Shown here: piece after piece, positions 44,561 to 53,331 of the stretch | How positions within the stretch are numbered: position 1 is the stretch's first letter | Layout of the letters: each line of letters opens with the position of its first letter | Assembly (NCBI RefSeq): GCF_014647195.1 | Contig: NZ_BMOS01000022.1 | Location: 1-59,651 of the forward strand | DNA from: Oceanobacillus indicireducens | GTDB taxonomy: Bacteria; Bacillota; Bacilli; Bacillales; Amphibacillaceae | Reading direction: 5' to 3' | DNA length: 59,651 nt | Notes under the pieces: generated by a model | Told to the model about the DNA's origin: nothing | The model's input: only the letters and a program-made list of their open reading frames with translations | The model's database searches: none | Made by a program: the position numbers and the translations under genes

Positions 44561-45840
44561 GGAGAAGTCACTTTATTCAATTAGGAATACTTGTATTTAT
44601 AGCTGTAAATTTACTGCTTGTCTACTTAGACGACGAAGCACGGGTCGATCGGGTCTCTTATGTGAATAAATGGTCGGAAAGCGTCACTGCGGATTTAAAG
44701 CGGGAGCTGTATAAACCAGTTGTCTTAGCGGCTGCGGATGAAGAGGAGATTTACTTTGACAGGACGGAAGGAATTTTCCAGCAGTTTCTTGTGTCAGTTG
44801 GAGAAGAAGTGACACCGGGTTCAAGCTTATTCACCTTCCGTGTGGAAAACTATTATGAAACCGAATCGGATTTACTTCAGGAGCTGGAACGTGTGCAAGG
44901 AGAAATCACTGCCACTGAACAAGCGATTTCTCAAATGAAGGCATACCAAATTCCTGCGAATGAATTTAATCCATCGAGTTCCGTTTTGATTACCGAGGAA
45001 GATATTTTCGTTGAGCTTCCAGAGTCACCGGTTGAAGCAGAATTGATGAAAGAACAATTTATCGCGGAGAAAGAACAAGAATTAGCAGCAAAAACGATTG
45101 AATTGACGACATTGGAAAATCAATTGGCAGAACTTCGTGATACAGGGGATATGATTACATATGAGAGTCCTTTCGGAGGGAAAATAAAACATATCTCAAC
45201 AGATCTTAGCAATCCATTGATTGTTATTGAAAGTACAGAACTCCATGCAACAGGTGATTTAAGTGAAGCGGAACGGTTGGAAGTGGAAGAAGGCATGAAT
45301 GCTGTTTTACAACTGGAGGAAACGGATGTTCTTTTAGAAGGTACGGTGGAGTTGCTTGGTGATTCCCCTGCTGAACTTAACGTGGAAAAAGAAAGTATTT
45401 ACCCGTTTTCTGCGAGTTTCCAAGAAGATACTTTAGAAGAAGATATAGAGGACGAGGAAACGGAAGCAGAGGCTGAAACTGAAATAGAAGCAGAGCTATT
45501 ACCAGGCTACCATGGAACGCTTGCGATTACACTTGAAGAATCGCTAGGTGCGACCACTATTTTTGAGGATGCTTTATTAAATGGGTCCGTTTGGCAAATG
45601 ACCAGTGCTGGTAGGCTGGAACAGAAGGCAGTCGAGACCGGACTATATGAAGATCAAAAATTTGAAATAAACTCCGGACTAGAGGTGGCCTCGACGCTAG
45701 CTGAAGCTCCAGTTCGCCAACTTAGAGAAGGAGCATCTTACATTACCCCGTTAAAATGGAAGCAAGTAACGAAAGAATCGTTTCATATGAAGGGGAATAA
45801 CTGGTTGCAGCCATTTGTCAGTGGTCTATTAGCAAGATAA
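44557..45840 (+). CDS. HlyD/membrane-fusion-type adaptor protein
   Basis: A 427-residue protein with one N-terminal membrane anchor (about 6-22) and an extracytoplasmic remainder. A first biotinyl-lipoyl half (GIFQQFLVSVGEEVTPGSSLFTF) is followed by a coiled-coil hairpin of about 115 residues (ETESDLLQELERVQGEITAT...LAAKTIELTTLENQLAEL), the second half (YESPFGGKIKHISTDLSNPL), and a C-terminal beta domain. An acidic run DIEDEETEAEAETEIEAE interrupts the distal part. It probably works with the Yip1-like partner in export, like YknX. No ABC ATPase or permease gene follows. Confidence 0.75.
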   Translation: MRRSHFIQLGILVFIAVNLLLVYLDDEARVDRVSYVNKWSESVTADLKRELYKPVVLAAADEEEIYFDRTEGIFQQFLVSVGEEVTPGSSLFTFRVENYYETESDLLQELERVQGEITATEQAISQMKAYQIPANEFNPSSSVLITEEDIFVELPESPVEAELMKEQFIAEKEQELAAKTIELTTLENQLAELRDTGDMITYESPFGGKIKHISTDLSNPLIVIESTELHATGDLSEAERLEVEEGMNAVLQLEETDVLLEGTVELLGDSPAELNVEKESIYPFSASFQEDTLEEDIEDEETEAEAETEIEAELLPGYHGTLAITLEESLGATTIFEDALLNGSVWQMTSAGRLEQKAVETGLYEDQKFEINSGLEVASTLAEAPVRQLREGASYITPLKWKQVTKESFHMKGNNWLQPFVSGLLAR

Positions 45841-45898
45841 AAGTAACCTGTACGAGTTTAGTTTTGAATCGTAAAAAATCAAAAAGTAAATGAAATAG

Positions 45899-45934
45899 AG
45901 GTGCAATCACGCATATGGATTGTACCTTATTTTT
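45899..45934 (+). terminator. Terminator of the Yip1-like/HlyD-type operon
   Basis: AGGTGCAATC and GATTGTACCT form a 10-bp stem (one G-T) with a 9-base loop and a TATTTTTG tail. Confidence 0.75.
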
Positions 45935-46050
45935 GTTGATATATAAATGAGATGGTAGTAGTTATTCCTCCCGTCACTGTGATCGAATTGGAAAACAGAA
46001 GGCAGGATTAAGAACCTTGGAGCGAAATAAATGTTCTTATTATTTAAAGA

Positions 46051-47617
46051 ATTGAGTCAATTTCATAATTGCTCTTTTTAAAAATACAAAGACGTACAGA
46101 ATTTCTAAATTGTATTTTTAAAAACAGAAATCATGCAGTTTGTGATGGATTTAATTGCGCATCGATACGATCCGCGGCGAGCTTTGATGCATTATAAACA
46201 AGGGTTACCATGTCAAAATGGACTTTTGCACGCTTTCCCGTACGATAACGAACATTGTTCAATTGGAACCATTCTTTAAGATAGGCGTTCACGCGTTCTA
46301 CAGCGGTGCGACGTTTGTAAATATTGTCCCATGCTTTGGAACCGCGGGCTGGAGCAGTATACTTCCGAAGGTCTTTCGTTATTTTCATTTTATAAACCTT
46401 TTGACAGATGCCCTCATTCGCTAAAGGGCATTCCCTGCATTCTTTTGGGCTCGTGTATTTTAGTGTTTCATATTTGGCATCAAAGCTATCATAACGGTAC
46501 GAATGCTCACGAAAACATGTTGGGGCAAAGTGTTTGTCGTAACCCAGAAGTTCCCCTTCATTTCGCTTGTTGTATGCAATCACAGATTGTTGTCCCATCC
46601 GATGGACTTGCTCGTAAATCGGTTCAAAGTCATAGCCTGCATCCATCGTATTATAACGTAAATTCAGTTGAGGAAGGCGCTCATGAATTCCCTTAAGCAA
46701 CGGGATGGCAGCCTTCCCATCATTTAGATTTCCTGATGAAAAGAGTGAATCCAAAATATATTGACTGGATGTGCCAACGATTAAGTGAGCTTTGTAGCCA
46801 AACCAAAAAACATTTTTTCCTTCCGAGTTCTTCTTTACGCCCCATTTTGGCTCTATGGGAACTTCGGAACGCAACTCCGCTAAAGGAACATCTAATTGTG
46901 CTTCTATTTTCTTTTCATATAAAGGCATAGTTGCTTCTTTTTCGGCTTGGTCTTTTAGCCACTGTTCACGCTCTTCTTTTGTTTTGCGCCCACGTTTTTT
47001 CTGCTCGGACTTTGGCTTTTCTTCTTTCGGAGGCGTTTGGTCACGAGCTTCAAAATGAGTGGCATCAATGGCAACTGTATCGTCTGTGATAAAGCCTTCT
47101 TCAATAGCTTGAAGCACAACTTTTTCTTTTTGTTTCTCCAGTATGTCGCACTCCAGTAATTTCGTCACAAGCCGAGAGTAAGAGGCTTCTGACGGAACGG
47201 CATCCGATACGAGGAATCCACAATTTAGTTTAAAAGCAATATCCTCATGGAGACGTTTGATCAGATCTTTAATAGTTGGGATTCGTTCTACATATCTCAC
47301 AAAACAGGAAATAATCATGGCCGCATAATTTAGTTCTTCAGGTGCACCAAAACGTGACTTTTTAGTTACTGCATGATAGATGGCATCCACATCTATCGTA
47401 GAAATAATCGCTTCGTACTTTTGAGTAGGTTCCATGTTGTATAATTCTTGGATGCCAAATAGGCTTGGTTGTCGTATAATGGTCATAAGAAGCACTCCTT
47501 CAGTCTTTTTATGGTTTTGTGGATATTACCATTATACAAGATTTGGGGAGGTGCTTCTTTTTTCATCTCTCAAAACCGATGGGAGACAAGGACTGTGAAT
47601 TATGAAATTCATTCAAT
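46051..47617 (-). mobile_element. IS1182-like insertion sequence, about 1.57 kb
   Basis: Candidate terminal inverted repeats of ~20 bp, ATTGAGTCAATTTCATAATT at 46051-46070 and its complement with 2-3 mismatches at 47598-47617, bracket an intact transposase gene. No convincing target duplication is visible next to these ends, so the exact borders are provisional. Confidence 0.6.
46131..47486 (-). CDS. IS1182-family-like DDE transposase
   Basis: Transposase of 451 residues. An N-terminal DUF772-type domain (NYAAMIISCFVRYVERIPTIKDL) leads into a DDE catalytic core: Asp in TVAIDATHFEARD, Asp in YNTMDAGYDFEPIYEQV and Glu in KRRTAVERVNAYLKEW. A highly charged linker at about 160-200 (KEEKPKSEQKKRGRKTKEE) lies between. 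A Cys-rich knuckle (CRECPLANEGIC) precedes the Glu. ATG 47486 is preferred because AAGGAGTG lies at RBS distance; the longer frame starts in front of that signal. The frame is intact, so the element may be active. Confidence 0.85.
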   Translation of the reverse strand: MTIIRQPSLFGIQELYNMEPTQKYEAIISTIDVDAIYHAVTKKSRFGAPEELNYAAMIISCFVRYVERIPTIKDLIKRLHEDIAFKLNCGFLVSDAVPSEASYSRLVTKLLECDILEKQKEKVVLQAIEEGFITDDTVAIDATHFEARDQTPPKEEKPKSEQKKRGRKTKEEREQWLKDQAEKEATMPLYEKKIEAQLDVPLAELRSEVPIEPKWGVKKNSEGKNVFWFGYKAHLIVGTSSQYILDSLFSSGNLNDGKAAIPLLKGIHERLPQLNLRYNTMDAGYDFEPIYEQVHRMGQQSVIAYNKRNEGELLGYDKHFAPTCFREHSYRYDSFDAKYETLKYTSPKECRECPLANEGICQKVYKMKITKDLRKYTAPARGSKAWDNIYKRRTAVERVNAYLKEWFQLNNVRYRTGKRAKVHFDMVTLVYNASKLAADRIDAQLNPSQTA

Positions 47618-47775
47618 TGGTATTCAATTGGAACGGAGAAAATAATTGATATAGAGTTAGAACCCTATCACTAGATTTATTGTGGAATTAAGCCATTTCA
47701 TAAAATTTGATATGTTGATTTTTTCTGACAATTATATTAATATTAAAGACAAATAAATAACGAGGGGGAATTTTG

Positions 47776-48134
47776 ATGATGAAGAAATTATTATCAGTAC
47801 TTATGATACTCATTGTAGCAATTCTAAGTAAACCATTTTATGCGAGCGCAGAATCACTCACCGTTAATATAGTACCTGTCGAAAAAGGTGTTAATACTCA
47901 ACAGCAGGAAAAAGTAATTAAAAGTATAGATGTTGATACTGGTTTTTTAAACAATATAATAGAGCTAGACGAAAATGGGATATTAAGACAATGGAATAAC
48001 TTAAATTCTGATCATAAAATTAATGAGGTAATATTTGTAGATGATTTTAAATGGGCATCTAATATAATCTCACCAAATAAAGTAATAGGTTCAGATGGTA
48101 GAAAATTAGTACAAAATATTGGTATAACTCCATA
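47776..48134 (+). pseudogene. V8-like serine protease, N-terminal part (interrupted by IS4 element)
   Basis: N-terminal ~120 codons of a secreted trypsin-like (glutamyl endopeptidase/V8-type) protease: a signal peptide MMKKLLSVLMILIVAILSKPFYASA with an ASA cleavage site, then a pro-region. GAGGGGGAA precedes the ATG at 47776. The frame runs into the IS4-family element at 48135 after IGITP. Removing 48135-49665 and one copy of the 7-bp duplication restores an open frame into the catalytic part at 49673, giving a protein of about 322 residues. Confidence 0.9.
48128..48134. repeat. Target-site duplication CTCCATA, left copy
   Basis: CTCCATA immediately left of the IS4-type element is repeated identically at 49666-49672 on its right, an unmutated 7-bp target duplication that implies recent insertion. 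Confidence 0.9.
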
Positions 48135-49665
48135 CTCAACTTTCGCAGCCCAAACTAGGCAGGTATACCTTGATAGTTAGGTAATCCCGCAAACCAATAC
48201 TGTAGTTGACTTTTGATTAACTTTTTGAATTTCTTGTTCGTTTTATTCAAAGCATCTTCAAGAAGCTCGATTAGTTGTTGTAATGCAACTGCCCAATCCA
48301 GTTCATTTACTTCGTCACAAAGTTCATAAAACATCCCGCCAAGTGTGCGGTCATCTGTACTACAGCGGTTTTGCCAAGACAAAAGGATATATCTTGAAAA
48401 GACAATCGTCGTGTGGCTGATTAGTGAATCATAGGATCTACCTTGAAATTCCTTTTGTAATTTCAACAGAGATTTTGTCGCCTTGAAAAAGACTTCAATG
48501 TCCCAGCGCATTCCGTAAATTCGAATAATCTCTGTTTCTGTTAACGTACAATCCGTACTTAAGATAGCTAACCATTCACTTCTTTTATTGCGATTTCGAA
48601 CGAATACAACTTTTACTGGTACTCCGTTTGCCATCGTTGTATGAATAGAGCGCAAGATACTTTTGTTTCCCGATGCTGGTTTCGCTAGACGATAAAGTTC
48701 TTTTAAATTAACCCGTTTTTCATCAACTAAATAACGTTGATTGGTAGCTTTCACCATACCAATCACGTCTATACCTTGTTCCACAATCGATTGAATCAGT
48801 GGCTGCTGGGTAAACCAACTATCCATTAACACATAAGATGCGTCTATTCCTGCAGAAAGTGCCCGTGAAATCATAGATGGTAGTTGTTCTGGAGCTGTTT
48901 GTAGGGCTTCTTCCCGTCTTTTATAACCAGAAGTGCGTTTGTCTACTTTATTCGAAATATCATTGATTTTTGACTTCTTTGAGCTTAATAAGGAGAAGTC
49001 GACTGGCATGAAAGTGGCACCATCCGACCAACCAAGCGTAAGCATACGAAAACCTTTGTAAAAACGCATTTTTTGAGATGCGTGATCAAAACAGCGAGCC
49101 AGTAATTCTACTTTCTTACTCCGGTTCCGTTCATAGGCAGAGTCATCAACGATTAACACTTTTGGACGATCGTTTTTGGTCAACCGACTTACTTTAGAAA
49201 TGGTTGAAGCACTTAGTGAAAGTAAAAAACGGCGCCAATTATACTTGGAATAGTTTAAAAAGCGATAGATGGTGTCTTTCCCTGGCAGACTTTCTGATTT
49301 TTTGCTTTCAAGCAATCGAAACCAATTTTTCTGTTCGAAAATTAAACAAAATAGGAGCTGAAATAAATAAGCACAAGAAAACCCAAATCCTTTGGTGATA
49401 CCGGCTTTCCGCAAATGTTTAAGCATCTCTAATTCATTAAAACCAGATTTTAATTCGGTTGGCATTTGATTATTTTGGTCATTATTCGCTATCATAGTAG
49501 GAGGCACCTCTTCTATTTGGTAGTTTTTTCTAGACAATTAAACTATACCAAAAGTGGAGGTGTTTTTCTTTTTTATAGTAGGCAGATGTCAAGGTCCATA
49601 ATGAATTTCCAAAAGTACTTTACCAGATAAAGGTTAGATGTCATTTTTACTCTGCGAAAGTTGAG
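48135..49665 (-). mobile_element. IS4-family insertion sequence, 1531 bp
   Basis: Perfect 14-bp terminal inverted repeats CTCAACTTTCGCAG (48135-48148) and CTGCGAAAGTTGAG (49652-49665), a perfect 7-bp target duplication CTCCATA outside, and one intact transposase gene on the minus strand. The borders are therefore exact. A one-mismatch copy of the same end occurs alone at 53935-53948. Confidence 0.95.
48155..49537 (-). CDS. IS4-family transposase
   Basis: DDE transposase of 460 residues. The first Asp is in KVLIVDDSAYERNRSKKVELLAR, the second in ASYVLMDSWFTQQPLI, and the IS4 YREK signature Y-x2-R-x3-E-x6-K reads YGMRWDIEVFFKATK near residue 345. The C-terminus ends only 6-20 bases from the left inverted repeat. 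The TTG start at 49537 gives MSRKNYQIEEV. An ATG 42 bases later with GAGGTG upstream is an alternative. The intact frame and perfect ends suggest an active element. Confidence 0.9.
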   Translation of the reverse strand: MSRKNYQIEEVPPTMIANNDQNNQMPTELKSGFNELEMLKHLRKAGITKGFGFSCAYLFQLLFCLIFEQKNWFRLLESKKSESLPGKDTIYRFLNYSKYNWRRFLLSLSASTISKVSRLTKNDRPKVLIVDDSAYERNRSKKVELLARCFDHASQKMRFYKGFRMLTLGWSDGATFMPVDFSLLSSKKSKINDISNKVDKRTSGYKRREEALQTAPEQLPSMISRALSAGIDASYVLMDSWFTQQPLIQSIVEQGIDVIGMVKATNQRYLVDEKRVNLKELYRLAKPASGNKSILRSIHTTMANGVPVKVVFVRNRNKRSEWLAILSTDCTLTETEIIRIYGMRWDIEVFFKATKSLLKLQKEFQGRSYDSLISHTTIVFSRYILLSWQNRCSTDDRTLGGMFYELCDEVNELDWAVALQQLIELLEDALNKTNKKFKKLIKSQLQYWFAGLPNYQGIPA

Positions 49666-49672
49666 CTCCATA
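49666..49672. repeat. Target-site duplication CTCCATA, right copy
   Basis: Second copy of the 7-bp duplication at the right border of the IS4-family element. Confidence 0.9.
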
Positions 49673-50282
49673 TAAACAAACAGTTTACATCAATCAATAT
49701 TATTTAAGTTTAGACTCAAAGCTTTACGTATATAGATGTTCAGGGGCTGTAGTTCCCAAAAATCTAGGAGGTAGTAGGATTTTAACAGCTGCACATTGCC
49801 TATATAAATTAGATGACGAAAAATTGATTGAGGGTCATCCGGTGGGAGTATCAGTATTTACGGGCTATAACAATGGAAATTATGATGAAGTATCAAGTGC
49901 CACATCAATAAAGTTACCGGCGGAATATATAAATACATTAGCAAATCAATATGATTTCGGAGTTATTGATCTCGCTGACGATCTGTCGTCAAGAGTTGGT
50001 GTGTTAGATTTAGAAGTTGCAACCAATAGGAACGTGAAGATTGGTGGATACCCTGCAGATTTAGGACAAAGACAATACATTATGAGTGGTCCTGCTACCT
50101 TAGAAAGTAATGGTAGACTGCATTATACGATTGATACTTTTGGGGGTCAAAGCGGGGCACCTATTTTAGATAATGTTAATAATCGGATTATTGGTGTTCA
50201 TTCAGCCGGTTACAGGGATTTGGATTTAAACTTGGGGGCTGCATTAGATTCAATAAAAATTTTATTTATAAAAAGTCCATAA
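49673..50282 (+). pseudogene. V8-like serine protease, catalytic part (interrupted by IS4 element)
   Basis: About 202 codons continue the protease begun at 47776. All three catalytic residues are here: His in ILTAAHCLY, Asp in QYDFGVIDLADD and Ser in TFGGQSGAPI. YRCSGAVVPKNLGGSRI before the His is typical of the chymotrypsin fold. Without the IS the two parts read through in frame. The piece alone has no signal peptide or start at its 5' end. A stop at 50280-50282 is followed 18 bases later by a small membrane-anchored protein gene. Confidence 0.9.
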
Positions 50283-50300
50283 AGTAAAGAAGGTAATCGG

Positions 50301-50822
50301 ATGCGCAAAATTATATATTCACTCATTGCAATCTCCCTGCTGTGCATAATCGTATTTATCAATTATGAATTCAAACCATTGGAAAACAAAGATCCTAAAT
50401 CTACAGTAAATTCTGATAACGGAATGGTGAATCAAGAACCAGAGAGTCCAAGTATAACAACAGTAACAGGTTATTTCTTTTTTGATTATGTCGATATACG
50501 TGAAAGATTAGTGGGAGATGAGGAAGAAGAATATTATTATTATATGGACAGGTATTTCCAAACATACTCTTTTGAATTAATCACTCCTACAGAAGATACG
50601 GACGAAAAGACTGACACAGGGGATGACTATGAAGATTACTTTAAAGAGAGAGGGATGGATATCCTTTCTCTTCCGAATAAACTCACAAATAAAGATGGGC
50701 TTTTTTTCAAGAACGGCGACTATATCTCAGTCGAAATAGAAGGACCTATAATGGAATCTTTTCCAGCACAGGCGAAAATAACAAAAGTAGAAAGAATAGC
50801 CCCACGTACGGTTTATAGGTAG
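50301..50822 (+). CDS. Hypothetical membrane-anchored/secreted acidic protein
   Basis: A 173-residue protein with an N-terminal hydrophobic anchor (MRKIIYSLIAISLLCIIVF), a low-complexity linker, and an acidic tyrosine-rich stretch (DEEEEYYYYMDRYFQ near 72-88) before a small beta-rich domain ending KVERIAPRTVYR. I do not recognise a family. It lies 18 bases after the interrupted protease gene and was probably co-transcribed with it. A role as a protease inhibitor or partner is speculative. Confidence 0.7.
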   Translation: MRKIIYSLIAISLLCIIVFINYEFKPLENKDPKSTVNSDNGMVNQEPESPSITTVTGYFFFDYVDIRERLVGDEEEEYYYYMDRYFQTYSFELITPTEDTDEKTDTGDDYEDYFKERGMDILSLPNKLTNKDGLFFKNGDYISVEIEGPIMESFPAQAKITKVERIAPRTVYR

Positions 50823-50891
50823 CATGAAACATTGCTATTTTAGCGCGATAAGAAGAAATAGTTAGTAAAAGTCCTAGCTAGTTTGAATGTG

Positions 50892-50946
50892 GTGCGCAAT
50901 CCCCTGGTATACGTTCGAATTCGAACGACAACTGAGAATTGCGCAC
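50892..50946. repeat. Nested palindrome
   Basis: GTGCGCAAT (50892-50900) and ATTGCGCAC (50938-50946) form the outer arms. Between them lies a perfect 16-bp palindrome CGTTCGAATTCGAACG (50912-50927). There is no T tract. This is the only structure I see in the 264-base gap 50823-51086. Confidence 0.6.
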
Positions 50947-51086
50947 TATTCCTGACCGAACCCACACCACAACTGGAATTTAAGCATCAGCCCTAAAACA
51001 AATTCATTACAACTGTAAAATTCGCACCAGCCAAGAATACCATTTGTTTTATTCAACCTATATAGATTGATTTTCATCTATATCGC

Positions 51087-51938
51087 CTAAATATTCGCTG
51101 CCTTATGAAGTTCTGTAGCGTTGTGGGTTTTATAGCGATGATAAATAACAGTGATACTTGCTCCAAGCATCAGGATAAGCCCTGTCAGGAAGAACCATGT
51201 CATGAGAATGATCACCCCACCAAGTGTCCCGTATGTTGCCGAATAGTTACCAAAATTACTTACATAAATTGAAAATCCGAATGAAATAATCTGCCAAAGC
51301 AGACTAGCAACTAAAGCTCCAGGGATAATATGCTTAAAGGAAATCTTCTTATTCGGTGCAAAGCGGTACAACAACATGATAAATGTCGTAAGAACAATGA
51401 TACTAATCAGCCAGCGCAAGATATGCAGCAAAACCCCCATTCCTGTGGTCAATCCGATAACCGATCCAACTAATCGTAAAATAACGTCTCCGAGAACCGG
51501 TAAAAGAATCGCGACAATGACAGAAATAATCAGTCCGATTGTGAGACCAAGTGAAATTAAGTGAACAGTAATAAACGAGCGGGTTTCCTCCACATGAAAT
51601 GCTTCATTCGATGATTTAATGAATGCATTAATCCCGCCTGATGCCGACCATAATGCACCGATGATCCCGACGGTTAGTAATCCGCCTCTTGGGGTTTCGA
51701 CTAGGCTGACAATATTTTCTTCAAATAAAGAGGCGATTTCTCCAGGTAAGACGGTAGAGAAGAAACCGAGCGCGTCGTCTGCTGAAATATTGAAATAAGG
51801 GATAATTGCAAAGCCGACGATCAATAATGGAAAAATCGCCAACAGGAAATAATAAGCCAAGGCGGCAGCTAGGAATGTAATATTATCTTCTTTAAGCTTC
51901 TGCAATAATTCTTTTCCAAATCCTTTTATTTTACCCAT
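51087..51938 (-). CDS. YihY/BrkB family membrane protein
   Basis: A 283-residue integral membrane protein of the YihY/virulence-factor BrkB family (formerly tRNA-processing ribonuclease BN misannotation). Six hydrophobic segments are visible, with the family signatures NITFLAAALAYYFLLAIFPLLI at about 19-40, SASGGINAFIKSSNEAF near 93-110, and YGTLGGVIILMTWFFLTGLILMLGA near 232-256. GGAGGT precedes the ATG. Function is unknown in Bacilli; it may be an envelope transporter. Confidence 0.88.
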   Translation of the reverse strand: MGKIKGFGKELLQKLKEDNITFLAAALAYYFLLAIFPLLIVGFAIIPYFNISADDALGFFSTVLPGEIASLFEENIVSLVETPRGGLLTVGIIGALWSASGGINAFIKSSNEAFHVEETRSFITVHLISLGLTIGLIISVIVAILLPVLGDVILRLVGSVIGLTTGMGVLLHILRWLISIIVLTTFIMLLYRFAPNKKISFKHIIPGALVASLLWQIISFGFSIYVSNFGNYSATYGTLGGVIILMTWFFLTGLILMLGASITVIYHRYKTHNATELHKAANI

Positions 51939-52046
51939 TATCCATTAACCTCCAGTAAACTTCCTACTATAGACTCTATACCCCGCCTGTTTTGAAAATA
52001 ATCTTTTTGAAAAAGAGAGGCAGGGAAGAATTGTGAAACGTTAAAA

Positions 52047-52075
52047 GTTTTAATTACACCATCTAGTGGTATAAT
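52047..52075 (+). promoter_or_regulatory. Promoter candidate for the DUF948 operon (SigB-like or SigA)
   Basis: GTTTTA-N14-TGGTAT (52047-52072) fits a SigB-type promoter loosely, and a perfect SigA -10 TATAAT overlaps at 52070-52075 without a good -35. DUF948 genes of the ytxG group are general-stress genes in B. subtilis, which makes the SigB reading attractive. Confidence 0.4.
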
Positions 52076-52129
52076 ATCACTATAATAGATGCCTGTATAT
52101 GTGGATGCTAAAGGAGGGGGACAGTACAT

Positions 52130-52609
52130 ATGGGACTTATTTATCTTAGTATTTTACTTGTAGCCATCGCCTTTCTGATCACGGTCGTTTATATTTGTTT
52201 CGTCCTGAAGCGTGTGACGAACACAATACAAACGTTACGTGGAACAATAGGTAGTGCCGAAGAGCGGGTCGAGAAGATGACGCCAGTTCTTTCGCAGACG
52301 ATAAAAGAGACGGATGAGTTAATGGCTGATGTAACGGAAAAGGTCCAAGCAACGGACAGTATGTTTGACTCGGTCCAATTATTCGGTGAGTCTGTTCAAT
52401 CTGCCAATACTGCGCTACAAAGTGGGTTAGGCAATTTAACGGACGAGGAAATGGCTCGTAAAGTAAAGCCGTTTATTGAAGGAATTAAATGGAGTGAAGT
52501 TGCGGTGCAATTGTATGGCACGTGGAAAGATAAGCAGCCGAAGCAAAAGAATGAACTTATGATTCAAGAAGAACATGATATAGTAGAAGTAACAGGGAGA
52601 GAGGGATAG
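52130..52609 (+). CDS. DUF948 domain-containing protein
   Basis: A 159-residue protein with one N-terminal membrane helix (about 4-25) followed by a long amphipathic helical region (TIQTLRGTIGSAEERVEKMTPVLSQTIKETDELMADVTEKVQATD), the layout of DUF948/YtxG-type proteins. The rest should lie as a coiled coil next to the membrane. AAAGGAGGGGG is a strong RBS. Two bases separate it from a second DUF948 gene, so they form an operon. Molecular function is unknown; relatives belong to the general stress regulon. Confidence 0.8.
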   Translation: MGLIYLSILLVAIAFLITVVYICFVLKRVTNTIQTLRGTIGSAEERVEKMTPVLSQTIKETDELMADVTEKVQATDSMFDSVQLFGESVQSANTALQSGLGNLTDEEMARKVKPFIEGIKWSEVAVQLYGTWKDKQPKQKNELMIQEEHDIVEVTGREG

Positions 52610-52611
52610 AC

Positions 52612-53070
52612 ATGACATTAGTTGGTGTAGGAGTATTATTAATTGGTGTTGCATTTCTTGTGTTAGCTGTGTTCGTGGCTCATGTGTTGAATAATTTGGC
52701 TGGTGTCTTGGACGGAGTGGATAAAACTGTTCAGCAGCTGCCTGGACAGCTTGATGATATGTTGAATGAAACATCTAATATTATTCGGGAGAGTAATCAG
52801 ACTTTAGCTGACGTAAATGTGAAGATGGAGCAATTGAGCCCATTATTCTATATTGTTGGTGACGTTGGGAATGCGACAAGAAAGCTTACATCATCTTTAG
52901 TAGACGTAACCGACTCGATGAAAGAGAAGAGTGAGGCAGGTAAAGGCATTGCCGATACGAATAAATTGGGTGGTATATACGGTTCTTTCGCATTGGGATA
53001 TTACTGGCTGAAGCGGCGCCAACAATTAAAGAATGACGATGCTGAAGGGGAATTTACTGGTGGTAACTAA
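52612..53070 (+). CDS. DUF948 domain-containing protein (paralogue 2)
   Basis: A 152-residue protein with one N-terminal transmembrane helix and a helical tail (NNLAGVLDGVDKTVQQLPGQLDDMLNETSNIIRESNQTLADVNVKMEQLSPLFYIVGDVGNATRKLTSSLVDV). The segment LSPLFYIVGDVGNATRKL is nearly repeated in the convergent paralogue at 53332-53775. It follows the first DUF948 gene by two bases and overlaps the next small gene. Function is unknown. Confidence 0.85.
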   Translation: MTLVGVGVLLIGVAFLVLAVFVAHVLNNLAGVLDGVDKTVQQLPGQLDDMLNETSNIIRESNQTLADVNVKMEQLSPLFYIVGDVGNATRKLTSSLVDVTDSMKEKSEAGKGIADTNKLGGIYGSFALGYYWLKRRQQLKNDDAEGEFTGGN

Positions 53071-53275
53071 AAATCTAATCTGTTCGATTGCTAGTGGCAT
53101 TGTGAGCGGTGCCGTGCTTGCTGTTATTGCAAATTACCGGGATGAGCATGCGGACGACCCCTCATTACTCGAAAAAGCGCAAGCGTGGGAAAGAAAGCTC
53201 TACCAGGATGGTGCAGAGCGCGCGGACCTGATCAAGAAGATTAAACAAGATGCACGCTTAGCCGCAAAGGAGTAA
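53060..53275 (+). CDS. Small membrane protein (YtxH-like position)
   Basis: About 71 residues from GTG 53060, with GAAGGGG at RBS distance. An upstream in-frame ATG at 53033 would overlap more of the previous gene. A single N-terminal hydrophobic segment (LICSIASGIVSGAVLAVIANY) is followed by a charged helix rich in Lys, Asp and Glu. In the ytxG-ytxH arrangement a small YtxH protein follows a DUF948 gene, so it may play that part. Sequence similarity is not strong enough to name it. Confidence 0.6.
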   Translation: MVTKNLICSIASGIVSGAVLAVIANYRDEHADDPSLLEKAQAWERKLYQDGAERADLIKKIKQDARLAAKE

Positions 53276-53277
53276 TA

Positions 53278-53323
53278 AAAATGCATGGTACCTGTTTTTC
53301 AGCGGATACCATGCATTTTTTTA
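53278..53323. terminator. Bidirectional terminator between convergent DUF948 genes
   Basis: AAAAATGCATGGTA and TACCATGCATTTTT form a perfect 14-bp stem with a ~16-base loop and T runs on both strands. Confidence 0.9.
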
Positions 53324-53331
53324 ATTAATGA

